Assembly: GCF_021504595.1 (NCBI RefSeq)
Contig: NZ_JACSGT010000001.1
Span: forward strand, 62,001 to 126,000
Length of the DNA stretch: 64,000 bases
Reading direction: 5' to 3'
Source: Chryseobacterium indicum
Lineage (GTDB): Bacteria; Bacteroidota; Bacteroidia; Flavobacteriales; Weeksellaceae
Of the stretch, positions 17,676 to 24,881 are shown piece by piece. Numbering within the stretch: the stretch's first letter is position 1; every line of letters begins with the position of its first letter. Both the position numbers and the translations under genes were made by a program. The notes beneath the pieces were generated by a model that saw only the letters and a program-made list of their open reading frames with translations, did no database searches and had not been told where the DNA came from.

Positions 17676-17975
17676 CTACAGGAAAAATTTCGGAATATCT
17701 CTGCTTCCGTGCAAAACTCTCACAATTTTGATATGATGATCTAAAATCCTGTAAAAAATAACGTGATTGTCTTTTGGAAAGCTATATAAGCCTTTTCTTA
17801 TTTCATCTCGCTTTTTACCTAAACGTGGATTTAAAAATAAATTTTGAAAAATTTCTTCAATTTCCAAAAGATATGTTTCTGCCTGATTAAATCCAAATTC
17901 ATTTAAAGTATAATCAAAAATATCCTCCAGATCTTTATCCGCAATTTCCGATAAGATATAGGTTTTCTCAGACAT
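17676..17975 (-). CDS. parE: RelE/ParE-family toxin
   Basis: A 99-residue protein of the RelE/ParE superfamily. It has the helical start (ILSEIADKDLEDIFDYTLNEFG), then the strand region GLYSFPKDNHVIFYRILDHHIKIVRVLHGSRD typical of ParE toxins, which poison DNA gyrase. RelE-like mRNA cleavage is less likely but not excluded. Its start overlaps the end of the antitoxin gene by 8 bases, the normal arrangement for coupled translation. It sits between two genes of a presumed DNA-repair pair. Confidence 0.9.
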   Translation of the reverse strand: MSEKTYILSEIADKDLEDIFDYTLNEFGFNQAETYLLEIEEIFQNLFLNPRLGKKRDEIRKGLYSFPKDNHVIFYRILDHHIKIVRVLHGSRDIPKFFL

Positions 17976-18204
17976 TGCTGATTCTGTTCTTTTTAGCCTG
18001 AATAATATCCTTTACAGAACGAGAGCTTTCAACATCATTCCAGCCTTTTTCTATTTCAGCTTTTAAATCCTGAATTACACGGTGCCGGTAAACCTCATGA
18101 AGCCGTAATGCATCACGCACAACTTCACTGGCATTCTGAAAGTCACCGGATTCTATTTGTTTTGAAATATATTCTTCCTGCTTTTTTGTGAAACTGACAT
18201 TCAT
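17968..18204 (-). CDS. parD: ParD-family antitoxin
   Basis: A 78-residue antitoxin. The N-terminal part (NVSFTKKQEEYISKQIESG, then FQNASEVVRDALRLHE) is a ribbon-helix-helix DNA-binding domain of the ParD/CC2985 type. The charged C-terminal half would wrap around the toxin. It comes first in the operon and should repress its own promoter together with ParE. A dyad with 7-base arms at 18234-18260 overlaps the predicted -7 box and is the obvious operator. Confidence 0.9.
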   Translation of the reverse strand: MNVSFTKKQEEYISKQIESGDFQNASEVVRDALRLHEVYRHRVIQDLKAEIEKGWNDVESSRSVKDIIQAKKNRISNV

Positions 18205-18233
18205 GATAAATTCTTTCTTCGAAGTTATAAATT

Positions 18234-18260
18234 ATATCCAAATTTAGCAAATATGGATAT
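18234..18260 (-). promoter_or_regulatory. Probable autoregulatory operator and promoter of parDE
   Basis: Inverted arms ATATCCA (18234-18240) and TGGATAT (18254-18260) flank a 13-base spacer. The minus-strand -7 box TAAATTTG occupies 18239-18246, within the dyad. A repressor bound here would block the promoter. The distance to the parD start is about 30 bases. Confidence 0.6.
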
Positions 18261-18302
18261 TGGAAATTGTTTTCTCCACAAGATAAAATCTAAGGATTGA
18301 AT

Positions 18303-19562
18303 TTAAAACAACGTCAACTGTTGCGAAAACTGATTATGAAATTTCGAAGAACTTCCGCCAATCAGCAATTTCTTAAGATTTTGATTTGTCAGATATTTTA
18401 AAAAGGCGTTTCCTGCGTTAAAATCAATGAAATATTTTGCGCGGTTTACTGCTGCTCCCAACTTTTTAAGATGATCCATATTCAAAACCTGAAAACGTCT
18501 TGCGCTCACAATTTTCTGTGCAGTTTTTACTCCGATTCCCGGAATTCTTAAAATCATCTGGTAATCAGCAGTTTGAAGATTAACAGGAAACTGATCTAAA
18601 TGTCGCAAAGCCCAGCTTAATTTGGGATCTACTTCAAGATCTAAAAACGGCATATTCGGATCCAGTATTTCTTCGGCTTTAAAACCATAAAAACGCATAA
18701 GCCAATCCGACTGATACAAACGGTTTTCACGAAGCATCGGAACTTCAGTCGTAAGCGCAGGTAATCTTTTATCTTCCAAAACAGGAACATAACCTGAATA
18801 ATACACTCTTTTCAGACTGAAATTTTTATAAAAATGATCGGCAACTTTAATGATCTGTAAATCATTTTCATTCGTTGCACCTACAATCATTTGTGTAGAT
18901 TGGCCTGCAGGAGCAAATTTTGGCGTTTTCCGGAAAAGTTTTTTCTCATCTTTATATTGTGCAATCCCGTTCTGTATATATTTCATCGGATTAAGCATAT
19001 CCTGTCTGTTTTTTTCAGGAGCCAGCAATTTCAGTCCGCTTTCGGTTGGGATTTCAAGATTGACGGATAAACGGTCGGCGTACAAAGCAGCTTCCTGCAT
19101 CAGTTCATCACTTGCTCCGGGAATCGATTTTAAATGAATGTAACCATTAAAGTTTTCTTCAAGACGCAGTTTTTTTGCCACACGAACCAGACGTTCCATC
19201 GTCGTATCCGCGTTTTTAAAAATTCCTGAACTTAAAAATAAGCCTTCAATATAATTTCTGCGGTAAAAATTGATCGTTAAATCTACCACTTCCTCCACAG
19301 TAAAAGCAGCTCTTTTAATATCATTTGAACTTCTGGAAACACAGTAAGCGCAATCGTAAATGCAATGATTGGTTAATAGAATTTTGAGAAGAGAAACACA
19401 TCGTCCGTCTTCCGTATAAGTATGGCAGATTCCGCTTGCGGAGCTGTCTCCCAAAGCACCTTTTTTATTCTTTCTCGAACCACCGCTTGATGAGCAGGAA
19501 ACATCATATTTCGCTGCATCGGCAAGGATCTCAAGTTTTTCTTTCAGGCGGTCAAAATTCAT
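18303..19562 (-). CDS. Radical-SAM protein, putative DNA modification/repair (TIGR03916-type)
   Basis: A 419-residue protein. The radical-SAM iron-sulfur motif is C67-x3-C71-x2-C74 (NHCIYDCAYC), in the spacing of the core radical-SAM enzymes. Further cysteines occur at 23, 46 and 55. Residues about 337-380 form a helix-hairpin-helix DNA-binding region (LRIPGIGVKTAQKI, then VNRAKYFI). The Ser/Gly/Lys-rich SCSSSGGSRKNKKGALGDSSASGIC segment is characteristic of this family. It is known only as a presumed repair enzyme that always pairs with TIGR03915. It would act in the cytosol on DNA with S-adenosylmethionine. Its partner lies downstream, beyond parDE. Confidence 0.85.
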   Translation of the reverse strand: MNFDRLKEKLEILADAAKYDVSCSSSGGSRKNKKGALGDSSASGICHTYTEDGRCVSLLKILLTNHCIYDCAYCVSRSSNDIKRAAFTVEEVVDLTINFYRRNYIEGLFLSSGIFKNADTTMERLVRVAKKLRLEENFNGYIHLKSIPGASDELMQEAALYADRLSVNLEIPTESGLKLLAPEKNRQDMLNPMKYIQNGIAQYKDEKKLFRKTPKFAPAGQSTQMIVGATNENDLQIIKVADHFYKNFSLKRVYYSGYVPVLEDKRLPALTTEVPMLRENRLYQSDWLMRFYGFKAEEILDPNMPFLDLEVDPKLSWALRHLDQFPVNLQTADYQMILRIPGIGVKTAQKIVSARRFQVLNMDHLKKLGAAVNRAKYFIDFNAGNAFLKYLTNQNLKKLLIGGSSSKFHNQFSQQLTLF

Positions 19563-19859
19563 TTCGCATTCTTTTTTTACTGATTTCTATTATCCATAAA
19601 TCACATTAAATTTCAAGAAAATATTCAGATGATAAAAGTCTTTGATTTTTTAAAACTGATGTATCTTATTTTTTAGTTCATTTAATTTAATTCTAATGTG
19701 ACTTAAGTGTTTAAAAAAATAAACTTAATTAGATTTAAAATTTTATATTTTCTGGTCAAATTTAATTCCAAAATTGATAAATGTCAATCTTTTTTGATAG
19801 AAGTTATCAACAGTTTAAAGTGACAAATTTAGTATATTTACGCTCATTAAATTTATGTT

Positions 19860-21188
19860 ATGAATCATAAACCCGTTGAAGGTTTTTCCAAATTAACAAA
19901 GCAGGGGAAAATCGACTGGCTCGTAAACGAGTATCTTGAAGGAAACGAAGAATATCAAAATATATTAAACCAATACTGGAACGAAAATGCTGATTTGCAG
20001 AAACTTCACGACGAATTTTCTGAAAATACTATTTCCAATTTCTATATGCCTTACGGAATTGCTCCGAATTTCCTCATCGATGGAAAACTGTTTGCGCTTC
20101 CGATGGCAGTGGAAGAAAGTTCTGTAGTAGCGGCAGCTTCAAAGGCAGCAAAATTCTGGATTGATAAAGGAGGTTTTAAAACTACAATCATCAACAACGA
20201 AAAACTGGGGCATACCCACTTTATTTTTAATGTTGAATCTCATAAACTGCTTCATTTTTTTAATTTTAAACTGAAGAAAAAATTACTGGAAGCGACGGAA
20301 GACATCACAGCGAATATGAGAAAGCGCGGTGGTGGGATTTTAGACATTAAACTGGTCGATAAAACATCCGAAATGCCCAATTATTATCAGTTGAAAGCAA
20401 GTTTTGATACGGTAGATTCGATGGGCGCGAACTTCATCAATTCCTGTCTGGAACAGTTTGGAAAAACTTTAAAGCAGGAAGTTGCGGTAAGTGAAGATTT
20501 TTCTCAGGAAGAAAAGAATTCTCTGCAGATCGTGATGAATATTCTGTCCAATTTTACTCCGGATTGTATCGTAAGAGCTGAGGTTTCCTGCAAAATCGAA
20601 GATCTGAAAGACGACAGCGGAATTTCCAACGAAGAATTTGCATGGAAATTCAAACAGGCGGTAACGATTGCTGAAATTGAGCCTTTCCGTGCGACCACTC
20701 ACAATAAAGGAATTATGAATGGAGTAGACGCGGTTGTAATTGCAACAGGAAACGATTTCCGTGCAACAGAAGCCTGTGCTCACGCATACGCAGCGAGAAA
20801 CGGAAGATATTCTTCTCTCACACATTGTACCACAGACAACGGAATTTTCAGATTCTGGATCGATCTTCCGATTTCGGTAGGTGTTGTTGGCGGTTTAACG
20901 AATCTTCATCCTTTGGTAAAGTTCTCTTTGGCGCTTCTTGGAAAACCTTCTGCTCAGGAATTAATGAGTATTTTGGCGGTTTCCGGATTAGCTCAGAATT
21001 TTGGAGCGTTACGATCTTTGGTGACAACAGGAATTCAGAAAGGACATATGAAAATGCATCTTTTCAATATTCTGAATCAGTTTAATGCAACTGAAGAGGA
21101 AAAGCAATATTTTGTGACGTATTTTAAAGATAAAACAGTGAGTCATCATGAGGTGATTGCGGAATTGGAGAAGTTGAGAAACAAGTGA
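19860..21188 (+). CDS. Hydroxymethylglutaryl-CoA reductase, class II (bacterial type)
   Basis: A 442-residue soluble HMG-CoA reductase without the membrane anchor of the eukaryotic enzyme. AVEESSVVAAAS places the catalytic glutamate at E85 or E86. GIMNGVDAVVIATGND supplies the lysine/aspartate region, VGVVGGLTNLHP the nucleotide site, and QKGHMKMHL the catalytic histidine. It reduces HMG-CoA to mevalonate. In this group of bacteria the mevalonate pathway is known to supply isoprenoids, so a biosynthetic role is likely although class II enzymes can run in reverse. No other pathway gene is in the window. Its upstream region has only a near-consensus box (TATATTTA). Confidence 0.93.
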   Translation: MNHKPVEGFSKLTKQGKIDWLVNEYLEGNEEYQNILNQYWNENADLQKLHDEFSENTISNFYMPYGIAPNFLIDGKLFALPMAVEESSVVAAASKAAKFWIDKGGFKTTIINNEKLGHTHFIFNVESHKLLHFFNFKLKKKLLEATEDITANMRKRGGGILDIKLVDKTSEMPNYYQLKASFDTVDSMGANFINSCLEQFGKTLKQEVAVSEDFSQEEKNSLQIVMNILSNFTPDCIVRAEVSCKIEDLKDDSGISNEEFAWKFKQAVTIAEIEPFRATTHNKGIMNGVDAVVIATGNDFRATEACAHAYAARNGRYSSLTHCTTDNGIFRFWIDLPISVGVVGGLTNLHPLVKFSLALLGKPSAQELMSILAVSGLAQNFGALRSLVTTGIQKGHMKMHLFNILNQFNATEEEKQYFVTYFKDKTVSHHEVIAELEKLRNK

Positions 21189-21252
21189 GTTTAGCCACGC
21201 TTTTAATATTTAATTTATATTGGTTTGTTATCAGAAATAATAAAAATCATCA

Positions 21253-22101
21253 ATGAAAAAAATTGTATCACTAATTGCAATTTTACTTTTTTTAGTAAGT
21301 CCTAAATTATTTTCACAAACCGATAAAAATGGAAATCCTGTTTTTAACAGTTTAAAAATTGAAGATATTAAATTTGAAAATGTTGAAATCATTTCAAATT
21401 ATTATACAATAGAAAATAATATAGAAAATAAATCTTCTTCTGTTTTTATTAATGAAAAACCAACTTCGGAAGACTATATAAATTTTTCAACCAAATTGCC
21501 ATCATATTTTTTTATGATTGTTGATAAAGGAAATGTTCTTGGGATGGCAATCCTGATCCCTAAAACTGAAGATGATTCTTTTTTTTATAATGTAGTGATT
21601 CCAAGTAAAGATTTAAGTTTTCAAATTCCATCTCAATTGAAAGGAAAAATTACCGAACATCGAGCAAATGAAATTTTGAATCTCAAAAATTCAAAAGCCG
21701 AAATTAGCAAGAACGTTTTGAAATTTAATAATATGGATTTTGAGGTACTTCAGTATGATAAAATTATTGCAGAATTAAAGAAAAATGTTTTAGCAGAAAT
21801 TGAGAATGAAAAAAATACAGAAAAAAATAATGTAGAAGAATATATCAGAACCGAATCAAAAGAAGGAGGAAAACTTGATTTTAAAAGTAGAGTTGAAAAG
21901 CATGAAGGAGCATTTATAGCTTTTGATGGAGTTATGTACAACAAAAAAGACTTTTCAATTTTAATGTGGGGAGCTTCTGTAAGAAAAATCGGAATAAAAG
22001 ATTTTTCGAAAGCTCAAAATATTTGGGAACAGATTAATAGTAAAAAGCTAACCGAACCAGAGCTGAATGCTTTAAAGAAAGGGTTTGAAGCAAAGTTTTA
22101 A
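21253..22101 (+). CDS. Exported protein of unknown function
   Basis: A 282-residue protein that I do not recognise. A clear signal peptide (MKKIVSLIAILLFLVSPKLFSQ) is followed by a mixed, Lys/Glu/Asn-rich sequence without membrane segments or a T9SS tail. Residues about 180-200 form a charged helix (ENEKNTEKNNVEEYIRTE). The C-terminal part has FIAFDGVMYNKKDFSILMWG. It is notably richer in AT than its neighbours. It follows HMG-CoA reductase by 64 bases on the same strand. Periplasmic or surface location is inferred from the signal peptide alone. Confidence 0.6.
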   Translation: MKKIVSLIAILLFLVSPKLFSQTDKNGNPVFNSLKIEDIKFENVEIISNYYTIENNIENKSSSVFINEKPTSEDYINFSTKLPSYFFMIVDKGNVLGMAILIPKTEDDSFFYNVVIPSKDLSFQIPSQLKGKITEHRANEILNLKNSKAEISKNVLKFNNMDFEVLQYDKIIAELKKNVLAEIENEKNTEKNNVEEYIRTESKEGGKLDFKSRVEKHEGAFIAFDGVMYNKKDFSILMWGASVRKIGIKDFSKAQNIWEQINSKKLTEPELNALKKGFEAKF

Positions 22102-22232
22102 TAAAAACAATTTTAGACAATTCAAACTTTACTTTATAAATTTTGTATTAATATATTCAAAAAAGATAAAATTAAAGTAATTGCAAAACAGCAAGGTCTA
22201 TATTCGTAATTACTAATTTGAAATTAAATAAA

Positions 22233-22619
22233 ATGAAAACAATAACATTAATTTTCGGTGCTGTTTACGGGATGCTTTCCGTTATTCTGGGAGCTTTCGG
22301 AGCACACGCTTTAAAGAAAATATTATCTGTGGAAAGACTGGAAAGTTTTGAAACAGGCGTGAGATATCAAATGTATGCTGCATTTTTTCTATTAATTGCA
22401 GGTTACATTTTAAAATTTGAAACCAAAACCGAAAACTGGATTTCTTGGTTGATGATTTTCGGAACAATGATTTTTTCTTTCAGTATTTACGGATTGAGTA
22501 TGCAGGATTATTTCGGGATGAATCTGAAATTTCTCGGACCGATCACTCCGCTTGGAGGATTATTGATGATCCTGAGCTGGACTTTACTGATTTTTTATTT
22601 CGTGAAGATGAAAGCCTAA
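22233..22619 (+). CDS. DUF423 family small membrane protein
   Basis: A 128-residue protein with four hydrophobic segments. The opening ITLIFGAVYGMLSVILGAFG, then AHALKK, matches DUF423 (YwdK/YgdD family), and FETGVRYQMYAAFFLLIAG and GPITPLGGLLMI also fit. The family is widespread and uncharacterised, and it sits in the cytoplasmic membrane. The ATG at 22233 is used; the five codons upstream from a TTG at 22218 add only charged residues and are less likely. It stands alone, before a long palindromic intergenic element. Confidence 0.85.
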   Translation: MKTITLIFGAVYGMLSVILGAFGAHALKKILSVERLESFETGVRYQMYAAFFLLIAGYILKFETKTENWISWLMIFGTMIFSFSIYGLSMQDYFGMNLKFLGPITPLGGLLMILSWTLLIFYFVKMKA

Positions 22620-22650
22620 AAATAAAGAAACTTCAGTTTGAGATAAAATT

Positions 22651-22833
22651 TAATGAATCGCAAGGTTAGACAAGGGGTTTAATTCTTCATTTCAGATATT
22701 TAAGTTAAACGAAGGCGTAAAACTAATCAAAGAAATACAAACTTTGTATTTCATTACTAAACGAAGTGCCTTTGTTTTTCTTAAAATAATTCCCAAAAAA
22801 TGAAATTTCTTTGTATCCCTTTGCGGCAAATTA
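22651..22833. repeat. 183-bp interrupted palindrome (foldback element) centred at 22742
   Basis: Three nested pairs share one centre. GAAATACAAA (22732-22741) pairs with TTTGTATTTC (22743-22752). The 18-base segment 22699-22716 pairs with 22768-22785 at 15 of 18 positions. The weaker outer ends (22651 onward, TAATGAATCGCAAGG) pair with the segment ending at 22833 (inverse TAATTTGCCGCAAAGG). The CCGCAAA-type end resembles the element at 2341-2486. Confidence 0.65.
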
Positions 22834-22884
22834 ATAAACACAATCAATCAAAAATATAAAAATCATTTTATCTTAAAATAAATT

Positions 22885-22918
22885 AAAAAAGGAATTCTGA
22901 CCGCAGAATTCCTTTTTT
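22885..22918. terminator. Bidirectional terminator before the tolC-like gene end
   Basis: A 9-bp stem GGAATTCTG/CAGAATTCC with a 4-base loop is flanked by A6 on the left and T6 on the right, so it works in both directions. It ends one base before the stop codon of the tolC-like gene on the minus strand. Confidence 0.85.
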
Positions 22919-22919
22919 A

Positions 22920-24332
22920 TTACCTCAAAAAATTTTCATTCAGCCATTTCAGCTTATTGTAGCTTTTCAGGAATTTGGCTTTCAGTTCAATGTTTTTTTC
23001 TCTCGCATCCAGCAATTTATTTTCTCTGGAATTGATCAGGAACAAAGAACTTTCTCCATTGCTGAACCTAGTTTCTTCCGCATTTAGAAGCCTTTGGTAA
23101 TTATTCAGATTCTTGGTGGAAATATCAATCTGGGTGAAATAATTATTCACTTCATTTTTATAGGTTTCAATTTTTGTGCTCAGTTCACGGGTTTTAAGCT
23201 GAGAATCCTGTTGGTTTTGAGAAATCTTCAGCTTGGCAATTTCATAATCTGCTCTTGCCTGTCTCTGAAATATGGGAATCTCCAGTTTCAGTCCGTACTG
23301 AAAATTATTATCAAACAAAGGAAGAAAATCGGCACGGTAATTTTCTTTATTGAAAAAATTATACGTAAAATCCAGTTTCGGAAGAAAACTTTGCCATTTC
23401 AGTCTTTTTTCACTTTCGAGGATATTCTGCTTCTGAAAATAATATTCCAGTGAAGCGTGATTCTGTAGCTGTTTCGATTCTAAATTCTGTACCAGAAATT
23501 CATAATCGGAATATCCGGAATGCTCGTCAAGATTCGAAGACGGAAAAATAAGCTTTGAAATTTCATAAAACTCCTGATTTTCTTTCCAGAGGTACATCTG
23601 AAGTTCCTGTGTACTTTTCACAAAACTTAAATAAGCGTCTCTTTCCTGAAGCTCAAAACTCTGCAGTTGCGAAGAGGCTTCCACCGTATCTATTGCAGGT
23701 CTTTCTCCAAACTCGTACGTCTTTTTGGTAAGTTCGAGCCTTTTTCGGTTAATTTCTACCGTAGATTTCTGTAATTTGTAGATCTCATAATTTTTCACCC
23801 ATTCCCAATATGTATTTTCGGCGTCCAAAAGAAGTTCATTGGTAAGAACGGTCTGTTCTGCTTCTGTCATTTTCAATCCGAATTTTGCCTGATCCAGCAT
23901 GGCTCTTCTTTTATCATACAGAAGATTTTTTGCCAAAGGAATCGTAACTCCGAATTGGTATAGACCTCCTTTCGTTTCGCTGCTGTTGAGTTTTTCGCCA
24001 TCCAGATAATTGTAACTTCCGGTAATGTCGATTCCGTACCACGTCGGAATGCCGAGTTCTACATTTCTCTGTTCGTAATATTTTGTTCCGTCAATATTTT
24101 TCTCTCCCAGTTTTCCTGCGAGTACCGGATCAAAATTTCCTCTCGCCTTGGTAATTTCAGCATTGGCAATTTTATTCTGAAGCTGATATTTAAAAGCTAA
24201 CGGATGATAATTTTTTACAATATTCAGAAATTCCTGATGCGAAATTTTCAGAGAATCCTGCGCAAACGAAAACTGAACACACAACAGAATGAGAAGTGTG
24301 GTAACTATTTTTTTAGCATAAGCAACATTCAT
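22920..24332 (-). CDS. TolC-family outer-membrane efflux protein
   Basis: A 470-residue protein with a signal peptide (NVAYAKKIVTTLLILLCVQFSFAQ) and the long amphipathic helices of the TolC/OEP family (for example LTNELLLDAENTYWEWVKNYEIY and the repeat-like NNYFTQIDISTKNLNNYQRL). It would form a trimeric outer-membrane channel and periplasmic tunnel. The ATG at 24332 begins the signal peptide. A longer frame to 24473 runs through a GC-rich repeat and is rejected. It belongs with the HlyD- and ABC-type genes upstream on the same strand, but a 549-base repeat-filled gap separates it from them. Confidence 0.88.
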   Translation of the reverse strand: MNVAYAKKIVTTLLILLCVQFSFAQDSLKISHQEFLNIVKNYHPLAFKYQLQNKIANAEITKARGNFDPVLAGKLGEKNIDGTKYYEQRNVELGIPTWYGIDITGSYNYLDGEKLNSSETKGGLYQFGVTIPLAKNLLYDKRRAMLDQAKFGLKMTEAEQTVLTNELLLDAENTYWEWVKNYEIYKLQKSTVEINRKRLELTKKTYEFGERPAIDTVEASSQLQSFELQERDAYLSFVKSTQELQMYLWKENQEFYEISKLIFPSSNLDEHSGYSDYEFLVQNLESKQLQNHASLEYYFQKQNILESEKRLKWQSFLPKLDFTYNFFNKENYRADFLPLFDNNFQYGLKLEIPIFQRQARADYEIAKLKISQNQQDSQLKTRELSTKIETYKNEVNNYFTQIDISTKNLNNYQRLLNAEETRFSNGESSLFLINSRENKLLDAREKNIELKAKFLKSYNKLKWLNENFLR

Positions 24333-24346
24333 ATTTTTATTTATTT

Positions 24347-24427
24347 GGGCAGCTATTCCGCCCTCCGTTCCCGCTTTTTGCTCGTCGTTCCTCCTCACAA
24401 AAGAGCTCCACTCAGGTCGGGCTGCAC
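24347..24427 (-). repeat. GC-rich dispersed element (copy 2), in the leader of the tolC-like gene
   Basis: On the minus strand it runs from GCAGCCCGACC to AGCTGCCC, with GGAGCTCTTTTGTGAGGAGG and AAAAAGCGGGAACGGAGGGCGG inside. It ends 14 bases before the ATG. A -7 box TATTTTTG at 24449-24456 (minus strand) would start transcription just before it, so it probably forms most of the 5' leader. It is similar in word order to the element at 11419-11492. Confidence 0.45.
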
Positions 24428-24610
24428 CAGTATTGTGGAAAAAATACTCAAAAATAAATTGTAAGTAATTCATAAACAGAGTTTTATTATGAGTTTTGCG
24501 TTGTTTTTTAATTTTATTTTTAATAAAAAAGGCTTCTATAGTTCGACAATCTCATTATAAACTGAGCTCAGCCTGACAGTATTTAAATAAATCAGTTAGT
24601 ATTAGAAATG

Positions 24611-24635
24611 TCATCCTGAGCTTGTCGAAGGATCT
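24611..24635 (+). repeat. Dispersed repeat TCATCCTGAGCTTGTCGAAG
   Basis: The 25-base word ending GGATCT is a sequence found repeatedly in intergenic DNA of many bacteria. A degenerate inverted partner lies just upstream (TTCGACAA near 24551, CTCAGCCTGACA near 24567). The function of this repeat class is unknown to me. Confidence 0.5.
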
Positions 24636-24690
24636 ATGAACTAAACTGCCTCTACTGTTAGAGTTTATACAAATTAGTAAATTTTAAATG

Positions 24691-24826
24691 ATCAATAGGA
24701 TTGGGCTTTAGCCCATTCACAAATAGAACGATTTAGCTGGCTTTAGCCAAAGCCTGTTTTAAATTTCGGCTAAAGCCTGTGTAAAACGTCCCTGTTGATA
24801 TCGGGCTAAAGCCCGACACTATTGAT
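24691..24826. repeat. 136-bp palindromic element with terminal inverted repeats (GGGCTTTAGCCC family)
   Basis: The outer ends are ATCAATAG (24691-24698) and CTATTGAT (24819-24826). Inside are four short palindromes: TGGGCTTTAGCCCA (24702-24715), TGGCTTTAGCCA (24738-24749), GGCTAAAGCC (24768-24777) and TCGGGCTAAAGCCCGA (24801-24816). The whole is itself an inverted repeat. It has no coding capacity and resembles a MITE or REP-like unit. A half copy lies at 46256-46316. Confidence 0.75.
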
Positions 24827-24881
24827 AAAAAATAAACTCCATTTATTGATTTCTGAATATTGCCTGTAACGATAAGTCAGA

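Larger units (their letters stand above)
24333..24881. other. 549-base gene-free gap inside the export locus, packed with repeats
   Basis: From left to right it holds the GC-rich leader element, a -7 box, an AT-rich stretch, two opposed copies of a sequence of the TTCGACAAGCTCAG kind (degenerate at about 24551-24578, clean at 24611-24635), and the GGGCTTTAGCCC element at 24691-24826. No plausible gene was seen. Separate transcription of the tolC-like gene is therefore likely. Confidence 0.7.

Noticed and set aside
19794..19810. TTGATA/TATCAA dyad upstream of HMG-CoA reductase
   Set aside because: The six-base arms in AT-rich DNA are expected by chance, and nothing else supports an operator.
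24333..24473. 47-residue N-terminal extension of the TolC-family protein
   Set aside because: It translates a GC-rich repeat, and the signal peptide starts at the ATG at 24332.
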